From positions 434,001 through 498,000 of the forward strand of contig NZ_JABBFW010000001.1 of NCBI RefSeq assembly GCF_012927045.1: a stretch of 64,000 nucleotides of DNA. Direction: 5' to 3'. Made by a program: the position numbers and the translations under genes. The notes beneath the pieces are model-generated. The model had not been told where the DNA came from, searched no databases, and saw only the letters and a list, made by a program, of their open reading frames with translations. The stretch comes from Azohydromonas caseinilytica (GTDB lineage Bacteria; Pseudomonadota; Gammaproteobacteria; Burkholderiales; Burkholderiaceae_C). Positions 1 to 7,325 of this stretch are shown piece after piece (the first letter of the stretch is position 1; the number at the start of each line of letters is the position of its first letter).

Positions 1-251
1 GTGCTCACCACCAGGTCGCGCGCGGCGCGCGCGCCCACCAGGCCCTTGGCGCGCTCGCGCATCTCCTGCGCCGCCTTGTTGGTGAAGGTGATGGCCGCGA
101 TCTGTTTCGGTTCCAGCCCGTGCTGCAGCAGCCGGGCGATCTTGTGCGTGATCACCCGCGTCTTGCCCGAACCCGCCCCGGCCAGCACCAGGCACGGGCC
201 TGCTAGATGGTGGACGGCTTCGAGCTGGGCGGGATTGAGGGTGTCGGCCAT
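1..251 (-). CDS. rep: Rep/UvrD-family 3'-5' DNA helicase, N-terminal fragment
   Basis: Only the first 83 codons are inside the window; the gene runs off the left edge. The translated start, [13 protein letters not shown], is followed by the Walker A segment [13 protein letters not shown] at about residues 23-35 and by the motif [16 protein letters not shown]. These are the first helicase motifs of superfamily 1A. The wording around Walker A ([22 protein letters not shown]) is closer to Rep than to UvrD, but the rest of the protein is needed to decide. Rep and UvrD translocate on single-stranded DNA, and Rep helps forks pass obstacles. The start codon is the ATG at 251. The gene lies downstream of, and in the same direction as, the TIR/GDPD pair, 166 bp away. 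Confidence 0.93.
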   Translation of the reverse strand, partial: MADTLNPAQLEAVHHLAGPCLVLAGAGSGKTRVITHKIARLLQHGLEPKQIAAITFTNKAAQEMRERAKGLVGARAARDLVVS

Positions 252-417
252 GAGGGAGGCGGGAGGGAACGGCGGGGCGGGAGGCGCGGGGGCGGAGGCC
301 GCCGTGAGGACGACGGGGGCCGCGCAAAGCGGCGCGCATGATAGCCAAGGCCCCGGCGAGGCGTCGCCGTAAGGGCAGCGCCGCAAGGACGGCGCGGCCG
401 GCCCCCGTGCGCGAGGC

Positions 418-1359
418 TCAGCCGCCTTCGCGCAGCGTGGCGAAAAACCGGTTCGGATAATCCGTGATGATTCCCGTCACCCGCTCGGCCGCCAGCGCCT
501 TGAATTTACGGATTTCGTTGCAGGTCCATACGAAGGTCATTTTTCCCTGCGCCCGCACCTCGCGCAGCCCCGAGGGTTCAAGCTCCCCGCGGACCGATCC
601 AAAACCCAGGGTGTCGAAATCGTCGTAGCACCCCGGATTGAAGGCGTCGGCGTCCATCAACGCCAGGTATGCGCCCGGCCGGGCCAGGCGGTCGCTGGTC
701 AGCACGCCGGTGCACAGATCCGGCAGGAGATTCCTGATGTCCAGCAGCTGCCGGTGATCGAAGGAGGATACGAGCACGCTGCGCCGCAGGCCCAAATCCT
801 CCACGGTGGCGGCCACCTTGGCCGCGATACCAGGATAGAACCTGGGGACGGTCTTGACTTCTATATTGACCAGCAGGTCCAGCTCATACGCCAGTTCCAG
901 CGCCTCGCGCAGCGTGGGTATCCGGACATGGCCCGAGGAGTATTCCTCGATTTCAGCGCCACTGACATGCTGCCGCAATTCCGGCTCGGAAAGCGACTGC
1001 AGAAAAGGCTGGCGCCCGGCGGCGGGAAGCGCCAGCTCCTTCACATACCAACTGCCCGCATCCAGTTGCCGCAACTGCTCCAGCGTGAAATCGGACAGGA
1101 AATCGCTGCCATGCCCGGGAAATTTCTCTGCCCAATCGGTGCACCGGGCCAGCCGGTCGTCGTGATGCACCACGGGCACGCCATCGCGGCTCAGGTGCAC
1201 ATCCAGCTCGACCATGCCGCAACCCATGGCGGCCGCCTTGCGGAAGGCCGGGAGGGTATTTTCCGGCGCAAAAGCGCGCGCACCGCGGTGGCCGATGCAG
1301 CAGGTCGGGGTGCCGGCATCAATGGTCTGCGCCCCGGATGGGGAAATCAGCTTTCTCAT
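418..1359 (-). CDS. Glycerophosphodiester phosphodiesterase, cytoplasmic type
   Basis: 313 aa. GDPD enzymes hydrolyse glycerophosphodiesters to glycerol-3-phosphate and an alcohol. The signature is present: HRG at residues 24-26 followed by APENT, then the metal-binding acidic pair in [10 protein letters not shown] (E51, D53) and VVHHDD (H65/H66), and a C-terminal TFVWTCNE...GIITDYP block typical of UgpQ-like proteins. No signal peptide or membrane segment is seen, so it should act in the cytoplasm. The ATG at 1359 lies 14 bp after the stop of the TIR gene, and a GAGGA-like ribosome site overlaps that stop, so the two genes are almost certainly cotranscribed. The reading frame continues upstream through the TIR gene, but that extension has no GDPD similarity. 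Base composition is lower in G+C than the flanking genes. It may be a plain phospholipid-recycling enzyme, or a partner or effector of the TIR protein; the pairing is observed, the functional link is inference. Confidence 0.9.
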   Translation of the reverse strand: MRKLISPSGAQTIDAGTPTCCIGHRGARAFAPENTLPAFRKAAAMGCGMVELDVHLSRDGVPVVHHDDRLARCTDWAEKFPGHGSDFLSDFTLEQLRQLDAGSWYVKELALPAAGRQPFLQSLSEPELRQHVSGAEIEEYSSGHVRIPTLREALELAYELDLLVNIEVKTVPRFYPGIAAKVAATVEDLGLRRSVLVSSFDHRQLLDIRNLLPDLCTGVLTSDRLARPGAYLALMDADAFNPGCYDDFDTLGFGSVRGELEPSGLREVRAQGKMTFVWTCNEIRKFKALAAERVTGIITDYPNRFFATLREGG

Positions 1360-1373
1360 GTCTTGCGGCGTCC

Positions 1374-2429
1374 TCAATGCTGGTCCGGCCACACCCAGCG
1401 GCCACTGGCCTGCCAATGATGGTCGAACCACGCGCTGAACGCTTCTATGAAATGCGCGGCGACCTTGGCGTCCCGTCCCTTCGTGAACCGGTCGAGCCGG
1501 ATGTACGGGTTGGGCGAGCCCTTCAACGCCCCGGCTTCCAGGCTGCACAGGCTGATGAATGCCGTGGACTGGTTGATGAGAAAACCGTGCATGCACGGCG
1601 GGGTGGCGTAGGTTCTGCAGGCAAACTCGACTTCGCGCTGCAAAAGCCTGTTCCGGTTCGCCTCCACTCCGAAATACTTCTTGATGCCTCTCTCGGAATT
1701 GAGAGCCGTTTGTGGCGATACCGTTGCGCTCCACAAATCCGCACAAGCTTCGGACTTTTCATCCACCATGATGGAATGCCAGACAATGGATCTGACCACT
1801 CCATTCTCCAGCAACCTTTCATAAACCATTGGCCAAGTGGATTCCATGTCAAGCGCAATATTCTTGATGGTCACCACCCCCTGATTCTTCAGGATTTCAT
1901 TCCTGATCGCCCTGGTCAGTGGATCAGCAATATTCGTCACCCCCAGGGGGGCTTCCACTTCCTCCCCCCAAACAGCCTGCACCTGCTGCGAAATTTCTTT
2001 GCATATCCGCTCAAGCGCCTCACCCTGCTCTGCGAAGTTGGGCGGATAGATGATGAAGTTCACATTCTGCAGATCCGTCATGATCCTGTAGTTGTTGTTT
2101 TTCATCCTGGGCATGAGCGCGAAAGTGCGCTTGCGCCCGAGTTTGCCCAGAAACAGGCCCAATTCAAATATCACGTTGTCGCGGGGGGAGCGCTGCGTCT
2201 TTCCTCGCGAAGTGCTCTTGTCTTCAGCACCAAAGATGACCAACGCAAAATCATAATTATCGGAAGCCTGCATGAGCGAATCCAAAAGAAATTCGCCGGG
2301 CCTCTTATAGTTCTCGCCCTCGTCCCATATATTTATTTCAAGCTCATTCCCCAGCCTTTCCTTGATGGCCCGCGCAAACTTCAGAGATTCACTGGAAGAT
2401 GCGATAAACATGCTGGGCAAAATCTTCAT
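1374..2429 (-). CDS. TIR-domain protein (predicted nucleotide-binding/CAP12-PycTIR type) with unknown C-terminal domain
   Basis: 351 aa. Residues 5-105 match the TIR-like family that includes Cap12 and Pycsar TIR effectors: SMFIASSSESLKFARAI at the start, FALVIFGAEDK at 61-71, and the family hallmark PRDNVIFELGLFLGKLGR at 82-99. Related TIR domains cleave NAD+ in anti-phage defence. At the position where I expect the catalytic glutamate (usually in an xLExL context after the second strand) this protein has aspartate (FLLDSLM, D50), with E46 nearby. Residues 165-351 form a second domain with no confident assignment; a PxxHGFLIN segment (about 278-286) and HFIEAFSAWF near the end recall degenerate phospholipase D-like sensor domains, but this is only an impression. 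The ATG at 2429 has a GGGAGG ribosome site just upstream. G+C is low (27 of 60 bases in 1801-1860, 26 of 60 in 2281-2340) against the GC-rich surroundings, which suggests horizontal acquisition. First gene of a pair with the GDPD gene. Confidence 0.85.
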   Translation of the reverse strand: MKILPSMFIASSSESLKFARAIKERLGNELEINIWDEGENYKRPGEFLLDSLMQASDNYDFALVIFGAEDKSTSRGKTQRSPRDNVIFELGLFLGKLGRKRTFALMPRMKNNNYRIMTDLQNVNFIIYPPNFAEQGEALERICKEISQQVQAVWGEEVEAPLGVTNIADPLTRAIRNEILKNQGVVTIKNIALDMESTWPMVYERLLENGVVRSIVWHSIMVDEKSEACADLWSATVSPQTALNSERGIKKYFGVEANRNRLLQREVEFACRTYATPPCMHGFLINQSTAFISLCSLEAGALKGSPNPYIRLDRFTKGRDAKVAAHFIEAFSAWFDHHWQASGRWVWPDQH

Positions 2430-2615
2430 GATCCCTCCCGCTGCTGCAAGGAAAAGTCCACATGCCACCCGGCCCAGGGTCCGATGAAATTCCCGGCCGG
2501 ACCCGCAGGGCAAAGGCACCGGCGCACCACAACAATAACGGAAGGAAGGCCATGCGCCGGGTGCGGCATTACCGTCCGTCCTGGTTCTCACCTTTTTCCG
2601 CAGTTCCTTACCGCC

Positions 2616-3548
2616 ATGCCCCTGATCATCAACATCACGCTGCCCTTTTTCGCCCTGATCCTGTGCGGCGGGGTGGCGGCCCGGCTGCGCTGGCTGCCCG
2701 CGGGCGCCGTGCCGGGGCTCAATGCCTTCGTGCTGTATTTCGCGCTGCCCTGCATGCTGCTGCGCTTTGGCATGCGCACGCCCGTGCACCAGCTGCTCGA
2801 CCCCACCCTGCTGGCGCTGTACGGGCTGTGCGCCCTGGCGGTGGTGGGGCTGGCGCTGCGGGCTGGCCGGGCGCTGAGCAGCCCGGACGCCGCCTTCGGC
2901 GCGTTGGTGGCGGCCTTCCCGAATTCCGGCTTCATCGGCGTGCCGCTGGTGGCCTCGCTGCTGGGGCCGGCGGCGGCAGGGCCGGTGATCGGCACCCTGC
3001 TGGTGGATATGACGCTCACCTCCTCGCTGTGCATCGCGCTGGCACAGCGCGGCCATGGGGACTGGCGCCGGCTGCTGCGCCGCCCACTCACCAACCCGCT
3101 GCCCTGGGCCATCGGCGCCGGGGCGCTGCTGTCGGCGCTGCAGTGGCAGTTGCCCGCGCCGGTGGACGGCCTGGTGCGCATGCTGGGCGACGCCGCCAGC
3201 CCGGTGGCGCTGTTCACCGTGGGCGCGCTGCTGGCCGGGGCCCCGGCGCCGCACGCCGGCGCGCGCGGCGTGCTGCCCACGGTCGGCCTGAAGCTGCTGC
3301 TGCACCCGGCGCTGCTGTGGCTCGGCGGCAACGCGGCCATCAGCCTGGGACTTTCCCTGAACCGTGCCGATCTGGCCGCCCTGACCCTGGCCGCGGCGCT
3401 GCCCAGCGCCAGCAACGTCACGCTGCTGGCCGAGCGCTACGACGCCGATGGCGGCCGCGTCGCGCGCATCGTGCTGGTTTCCACGGTGCTGGCCTTTGCC
3501 AGTTTCAGCGCCCTGGCCTGGTATTTCGGCGCGGGCAACCGGGCGTGA
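2616..3548 (+). CDS. AEC-family (auxin efflux carrier type) permease
   Basis: 310 aa, about ten hydrophobic segments in two bundles of five with a short central charged loop (QRGHGDWRRLLRRPLTNP), the usual AEC layout and length. The N-terminus MPLIINITLPFFALILCGGVAAR and the motif AFPNSGFIGVPL are characteristic. Family members (MdcF, MleP and others) move malonate, malate or other small carboxylates; the substrate cannot be read from the sequence. The ATG at 2616 is chosen because the first membrane helix begins directly after it; the open frame extends far upstream through the antisense of the TIR gene without similarity. It is transcribed divergently from the TIR-GDPD pair with a 186-bp gap. 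Confidence 0.88.
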   Translation: MPLIINITLPFFALILCGGVAARLRWLPAGAVPGLNAFVLYFALPCMLLRFGMRTPVHQLLDPTLLALYGLCALAVVGLALRAGRALSSPDAAFGALVAAFPNSGFIGVPLVASLLGPAAAGPVIGTLLVDMTLTSSLCIALAQRGHGDWRRLLRRPLTNPLPWAIGAGALLSALQWQLPAPVDGLVRMLGDAASPVALFTVGALLAGAPAPHAGARGVLPTVGLKLLLHPALLWLGGNAAISLGLSLNRADLAALTLAAALPSASNVTLLAERYDADGGRVARIVLVSTVLAFASFSALAWYFGAGNRA

Positions 3549-3743
3549 TGCGCGTGAATTAGGCGGCGGCGGGCTGCCGCCGAATTTCGGGCGCACCGAA
3601 TCGAGGCCCCAACGCCGCGCCCAAACTGCGCCCTGGCCGCACCAGGCCCGCGAACGGGCGCGGCACCGCCGCTGCCACCGCGCCTCAGCTTCCGCAGCCA
3701 AGTCCTTGCAGCACGCCAGCTTTCCCCAGCTGTCCACCGAGAA

Positions 3744-3793
3744 TGTGGATAACTTTGTGGGCAAGCTGCCGATGGCGGCGCCAAGTGCTTGAT
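3744..3793 (+). repeat. DnaA-box repeat unit, copy 1
   Basis: Starts with TGTGGATAA, the complement of the perfect DnaA box TTATCCACA, at 3744-3752. It shares CTTTGTGGGCAAGCTGC and AAGTGCTTGAT with the other copies at the same internal positions, with no gaps. Within the unit CAAGC and GCTTG can pair as a small hairpin. Confidence 0.85.
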
Positions 3794-3863
3794 TCCACAG
3801 GGCTCCACAGCCCCTGCCCGGCCTTTGGGCAGGCGAGTTCACCTCCTTGCGAATCAAGCACTT
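3783..3863. repeat. 12-bp perfect inverted repeat (nested hairpin)
   Basis: AAGTGCTTGATT at 3783-3794 is matched by its exact reverse complement AATCAAGCACTT at 3852-3863. Inside the 57-nt interval lies a second perfect 7-bp hairpin, CCTGCCC/GGGCAGG (3813-3819/3827-3833). The left arm is the tail of repeat copy 1, so the right arm may be the remnant of an inverted copy. It could also act as a transcription stop for the upstream permease gene, though there is no T-run. Confidence 0.7.
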
Positions 3864-3900
3864 AGCGCAATCCGGTTCACGGGTCCCGTGCGCTGGTGCG

Positions 3901-4081
3901 GCTTGAATAACTCAATTTCCGCCGCCGCCAGCCTGGGGATAAAACGGCGTACGGCGCGGGCCGCGCGGCGCCCGGGTTTCCGAGGCGGGCAACACCGGCC
4001 GGCCGAATATCAGCGGCGAGAACAAACACCGGGGATGTCGGTATCCCGGGCCATGCAAAGCACCCGGTGAGTTATTCAAGC
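3901..4081. repeat. 181-bp element with 14-bp terminal inverted repeats (MITE-like)
   Basis: GCTTGAATAACTCA at 3901-3914 is repeated as the exact reverse complement TGAGTTATTCAAGC at 4068-4081, and the match stops abruptly on both sides. The flanks GGTGCG (3895-3900) and GGTACG (4082-4087) agree at 5 of 6 bases and could be a worn target duplication, although GCGGTAC also recurs before repeat copy 3 and so may belong to the host repeat. The 153-bp interior is GC-rich and has no coding signal. A MITE is one reading; a plain inverted repeat is the alternative. Confidence 0.45.
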
Positions 4082-4104
4082 GGTACGCCCTTCTGCACCG
4101 AATC

Positions 4105-4154
4105 TGTGGACAAGTCAGTGAGCAAGCTGCCGATGAGCGCCTTAAGTGCTTGAT
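4105..4154 (+). repeat. DnaA-box repeat unit, copy 2
   Basis: Begins TGTGGACAAG (complement TTGTCCACA, one mismatch to the DnaA consensus) and keeps GTGAGCAAGCTGCCGATG and TTAAGTGCTTGAT at the common positions. It lies 361 bp after copy 1, and the stretch TGCACCGAA just upstream is also seen, in altered form, before the other copies. Confidence 0.85.
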
Positions 4155-4376
4155 GCGCATGGCACCCGCAGCCGCTGCCCGTTTTTTGTGCAACCGCCGA
4201 CTTCCCAAGAAAAATCAAGCAGTTATCGCTGCGAATGCGGTTGACAAGTGGGTCAAGGCGCTTCAGCGCCTCTCAAGCCTGCTCCACAGCCCGAAATACA
4301 AACGTCGCTCGCGGTATGACAGCGGCGCTGTAACAGGCGCTGGGGCGGTACTTGTTTCACCGCTGCTGCACCGCCC

Positions 4377-4426
4377 TGTGGACAACTTTGTGCGCAAGCT
4401 GCAGAAGAATGCTGCAAGTGCTTGTC
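4377..4426 (+). repeat. DnaA-box repeat unit, copy 3
   Basis: Begins TGTGGACAAC and keeps TTTGTGCGCAAGCTGC and GCAAGTGCTTG in register with the others; the end is diverged. It lies 272 bp after copy 2 and is preceded by GCTGCACCG, matching the TGCACCG before copy 2. Confidence 0.85.
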
Positions 4427-4735
4427 GGCACAGGAGGGTGACCGCTCGCATGCCACCTGTGCAAAGCTTCAATAAATGTTGTGGATCAAGGGCTTACAAC
4501 ATCGCTATCGCCCCGCCGCGGTGCCTCGTCGAGCGGTGATGCACAGTGCCGCCGCTGTTTCCGGCATGGGGACAAGCCGGCTTGTCAAGCCCTGAAAATT
4601 TGCCCAACACGGCGCGGAACCGGTGTCAAGCAGTTGCCGCCGCAGCCGTTTTGTGACATCGGGCTCATCCGCCCCCTGAAGGAAAGGCGCCAAGCCGCTG
4701 ATTCCAGGATGCTTTTTCCACTCATCCACCAAAAC

Positions 4736-4785
4736 TGTGGATAACTCTGTGAGCAAGCTGCTCGGCAGTGCGCCAAGTGCTTGAT
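4736..4785 (+). repeat. DnaA-box repeat unit, copy 4
   Basis: Begins TGTGGATAA, a perfect DnaA box on the minus strand, then CTCTGTGAGCAAGCTGC and CCAAGTGCTTGATGCG. It lies 359 bp after copy 3 and about 195 bp beyond the 3' end of priA. Confidence 0.85.
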
Positions 4786-4979
4786 GCGCCGGGGCAGCGG
4801 GCCGGCTGCCCAGCGATGAGGCAAGCCTGCGGCACGGCTTGGCGGGCGGCTTCTGGAGCTTGCGCGGCGGCTACAGCCGGTTGCCAAACTTTCGAGCCTG
4901 GACGGGCTTGTCTCGCCTCCGCCTCGGCCGCCGCCGTGCGCCGAGCGTGGGTTTGGAAGCGCCGCCTTCGACTTCTGCC

Positions 4980-7079
4980 TCAAATTGCCAGCGGGTCCAC
5001 ATCCACTGCCCAGCGGATCAGCCCCTTGTGCGCTGCGCGCAGTTCGTACAGCACCGGCATCCACTGCCACAGCAGCCGCTGCAGCGCGCCGCGCGAGGCG
5101 GCTTCCAGCAGCATCTGCATGCGCTCCACGTCCGCCACGCGCGCCACCGGCGGAGGCACGGCCGGGTAGATCAGCACCTCGGCCGCTTCGGTGAACTCGC
5201 CGGCACGGGCCGCGGCATCCTCCAGGAAGGCGGTGGCCGCCTCCACCGTGCGCGCCTCGGCGCGCAGCAGCGCCAGGTGCGTGTAGGGCGGCAGCCCCGC
5301 CGACTCGCGTTCGGCCAATTGGGATGCGGCAAAGCGCTCGAAGTCATGCCGGCGCAGCGCGGCGTAGAGCGGGTGCGTGGGGTGCCAGGTCTGCAGCCAC
5401 ATCTGGCTGCGCGCGGCCTGGCTGGCGTCGCGGCCGGCGCGCCCTGCCGCCTGCATCAGCAGCGCGAACAGCCGCTCCGGGGCACGGAAGTCGCTGGCGA
5501 AGAGCGCGCTGTCCGGGTTCACCGCCGCCACCAGCGTGATGCGCCGGAAGTCGTGGCCCTTGGCGATCATCTGCGTGCCCACCAGCACGTCCACCTCGCC
5601 GGCATGCACCGCCGCCAGCCGCTCCTGCAGCGCGCCGGCGGCGCGGGTGGTGTCGGCGTCGATGCGGGCCACGCGCGCGCCGGGCAGCGCCTCGGCGATC
5701 TGCTCCTCCAGCCGCTCGGTGCCGCGACCCAGCGGCTGCAGGTCCAGGTTGCCGCACTGCGGGCAGGCGCGCGGCACGCGCTCGGTGAAGCCGCAGTGGT
5801 GGCAGCGCAGGGTGCGGTCGCTGCGGTGGAACACGCGCCAGGCGCTGCAGTGCGGGCAGCCGCTCTTCCAGCCGCACTCGGTGCAGTGCAGCACCGGGGC
5901 GTAGCCGCGCCGGTTGAGGAACAGCAGGCTCTGCTCGCCCAGCGCCAGGCGCTCGCGCAGCGCGTCCACCAGCTGCGGCGACAGCGCCGTCGTCACGCCA
6001 TGCGTGCGCGGCAGCAGGCTCATGTCCACCAGCCGCACTTCCGGCAGCACCCCACCGCCGATGCGCTGCGCCAAGTCCAGCCGCTTGTAGCGGCCCTGCT
6101 GCGCGCGCTGCCAGCTCTCCAGCGAGGGCGTGGCCGAACCCAGCAGCACCGGCGCCCGCTCCAGCCGGCCGCGGTAGACGGCCAGGTCGCGCGCCGAGTA
6201 GCGCGCACCTTCCTGCTGCTTGTAGGAGGGGTCGTGCTCCTCGTCCACCACGATCAGGCCCAGCCGCGGCAGCGAGGCGAACACCGCCAGCCGCGTGCCC
6301 AGCACCAGGTCGGCCAGCCCCAGATGCGCCAGCAGCCAGTTCTTCAGGCGCTGCGCCGGGGTCAGGCCGCTGTGCAGCGACACGAGGCGCCGCCCCCTGA
6401 AACGCTCGGCGAAGCGGGCCTCCAGCTGCGGCGTGAGGTTGATCTCTGGCACTAGCACCAGCGCCTGCCGTCCCTGCGCCAGCGTGTGCGCCGCGGCCTG
6501 CAAATACACCTCGGTCTTGCCGCTGCCGGTGACGCCGTGCAGCAGGAAGGTGCTATCCGCGCCGGCCGTCACGGCCTCGACGGCGGCGCGCTGGTCCTCG
6601 GTCAGTGTCGGCTCAAGGCCCGCGTCCGGCACTGCCGGTTTTGCAGTCTCTGCCGATTCGGCCGCCGTGCCCGCGTCCGGGGTCGCGCCCTTTTCTGCCG
6701 ACTTGCGCAGCTTGGCGATGCGGCGCGCCAGCTTCTCGTCGTCCAGCTTGCGCAACTCGGGCGGCAGCACCGACAGCGCCACCTCGCCCAGGCCGCGCTG
6801 GTAGTAGGCCGAGGTGAAAGCCACCAGCTGGCGCCAGGCGGCGGACAGCGGCGGCAGCGAGGACAGTACCTGCGCCACCGGGCGCAGCGCCTCGTCGGGC
6901 AGCGGCGCCTGCGCCGGGTCGGCCGGCGGCGCGTCCCATACCACCCCCGGCACCTCGCGCCGGCCCAGCGGCGCGCGCACCAGGCTGCCGGGCGGCAGCG
7001 GGCCGCCCAGGTAATCCAGCAGGCCGCCAAGGCCGCTGTACTGCGGCGCCTCGACGGCCACCGCCAGGCGGTGGGTCAT
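4980..7079 (-). CDS. priA: Primosomal protein N', replication restart helicase PriA
   Basis: 699 aa, the usual PriA length. PriA recognises stalled or recombined forks and reloads DnaB via the primosome. Seen in order: a 3'-DNA-binding N-terminal domain (AVAVEAPQYSGLGGLLDY), Walker A GVTGSGKT at about 182-189, the DEEH box VVDEEHDPSYKQ, and the paired zinc-binding cysteines (CTECGWKSGCPHC, CHHCGF, CPQCG) followed by the GTQMIAKGHDF helicase motif. An acidic/alanine-rich insert (about 125-160) before the helicase core is longer than I would expect. The ATG at 7079 starts the DNA-binding domain; the frame runs 28 codons further upstream, but that extension crosses repeat copy 5. The DnaA-box sequence 11 bp before the start codon may influence its expression. 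Confidence 0.97.
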   Translation of the reverse strand: MTHRLAVAVEAPQYSGLGGLLDYLGGPLPPGSLVRAPLGRREVPGVVWDAPPADPAQAPLPDEALRPVAQVLSSLPPLSAAWRQLVAFTSAYYQRGLGEVALSVLPPELRKLDDEKLARRIAKLRKSAEKGATPDAGTAAESAETAKPAVPDAGLEPTLTEDQRAAVEAVTAGADSTFLLHGVTGSGKTEVYLQAAAHTLAQGRQALVLVPEINLTPQLEARFAERFRGRRLVSLHSGLTPAQRLKNWLLAHLGLADLVLGTRLAVFASLPRLGLIVVDEEHDPSYKQQEGARYSARDLAVYRGRLERAPVLLGSATPSLESWQRAQQGRYKRLDLAQRIGGGVLPEVRLVDMSLLPRTHGVTTALSPQLVDALRERLALGEQSLLFLNRRGYAPVLHCTECGWKSGCPHCSAWRVFHRSDRTLRCHHCGFTERVPRACPQCGNLDLQPLGRGTERLEEQIAEALPGARVARIDADTTRAAGALQERLAAVHAGEVDVLVGTQMIAKGHDFRRITLVAAVNPDSALFASDFRAPERLFALLMQAAGRAGRDASQAARSQMWLQTWHPTHPLYAALRRHDFERFAASQLAERESAGLPPYTHLALLRAEARTVEAATAFLEDAAARAGEFTEAAEVLIYPAVPPPVARVADVERMQMLLEAASRGALQRLLWQWMPVLYELRAAHKGLIRWAVDVDPLAI

Positions 7080-7089
7080 GGGATCGGGT

Positions 7090-7139
7090 TGTGGATAACT
7101 TTGTGGGAAAGCTGCGTACCCCAGGTTCACAGCTTGTGT
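7090..7139 (+). repeat. DnaA-box repeat unit, copy 5 (diverged), upstream of priA
   Basis: Begins TGTGGATAACTTTGTGGG, identical to copy 1 for 18 bases, then AAAGCTGC. The 3' half is diverged, but AAGCTG and CAGCTT can still form the small hairpin at the same place as in the other copies. It sits in the 5' leader or promoter region of priA, in the same orientation as the four copies beyond the 3' end of priA. Confidence 0.75.
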
Positions 7140-7325
7140 GCAGGTGCCGCGCTCACCGGGCACGAACCTGCAACACGGGGAAATTCATCAATCGCCTCAA
7201 CGGTTTAGCGTCATTGAGCATCAACGAAACCGCTGGAAATGATGCGCGCGGCGGCTCCAGATCGCAGAGCTGATTCCGTGGACAAGTCAAGCCCTGCGTG
7301 TCAAGGACGCCGCCGCACCGGTGCG

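Larger units (their letters stand above)
3549..4979. other. Gene-free repeat-rich intergenic tract with DnaA-box-containing units
   Basis: About 1.4 kb between the AEC permease and priA (both end here, convergent). No open frame in it has a recognisable domain; the peptides it could encode simply repeat VDNFVGKL-like strings derived from the repeat units. It holds four gapless copies of a 50-nt unit starting with TGTGGAYAA (listed separately), a further degenerate box TGTGGATCA at 4480-4488, many TCAAGC-containing fragments, a 12-bp inverted repeat at 3783-3794/3852-3863 enclosing a 7-bp hairpin (3813-3819/3827-3833), the 11-bp palindrome 3879-3889, and a 14-bp inverted repeat at 3901-3914/4068-4081. 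The region looks like accumulated, diverging repeat elements rather than a decayed gene. Confidence 0.8.

Noticed and set aside
1360-1746. Fusion of the GDPD to an N-terminal domain
   Set aside because: The open frame continues upstream, but it is an alternative reading of the TIR gene with no similarity, and the GDPD has its own start.
2430-3857. N-terminal extension of the TIR protein to more than 800 residues
   Set aside because: The extra frame is antisense to the AEC permease, is Gln/Arg/Gly-rich shadow sequence, and the GGGAGG ribosome site marks the ATG at 2429.
3744-4785. CRISPR array
   Set aside because: The repeats are imperfect and spaced by 272-361 bp, not by 30-40 bp, and no cas gene is present.
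3549-4979. Several open frames of 60-160 codons in the repeat tract
   Set aside because: Their peptides are made from the repeat units (VDNFVGKL on one strand, QSYPQ on the other), occur on both strands over the same DNA, and lack ribosome sites and domains.
4839-6455. Long plus-strand frame opposite priA
   Set aside because: Antisense shadow of a clear PriA sequence; composition is typical of high-G+C shadow frames (His/Gln/Arg repeats).
3549-7139. Chromosomal replication origin
   Set aside because: DnaA boxes are present but there is no dnaA, dnaN, gidA or parAB nearby and no AT-rich unwinding region; a DnaA-binding or REP-type locus is more fitting.
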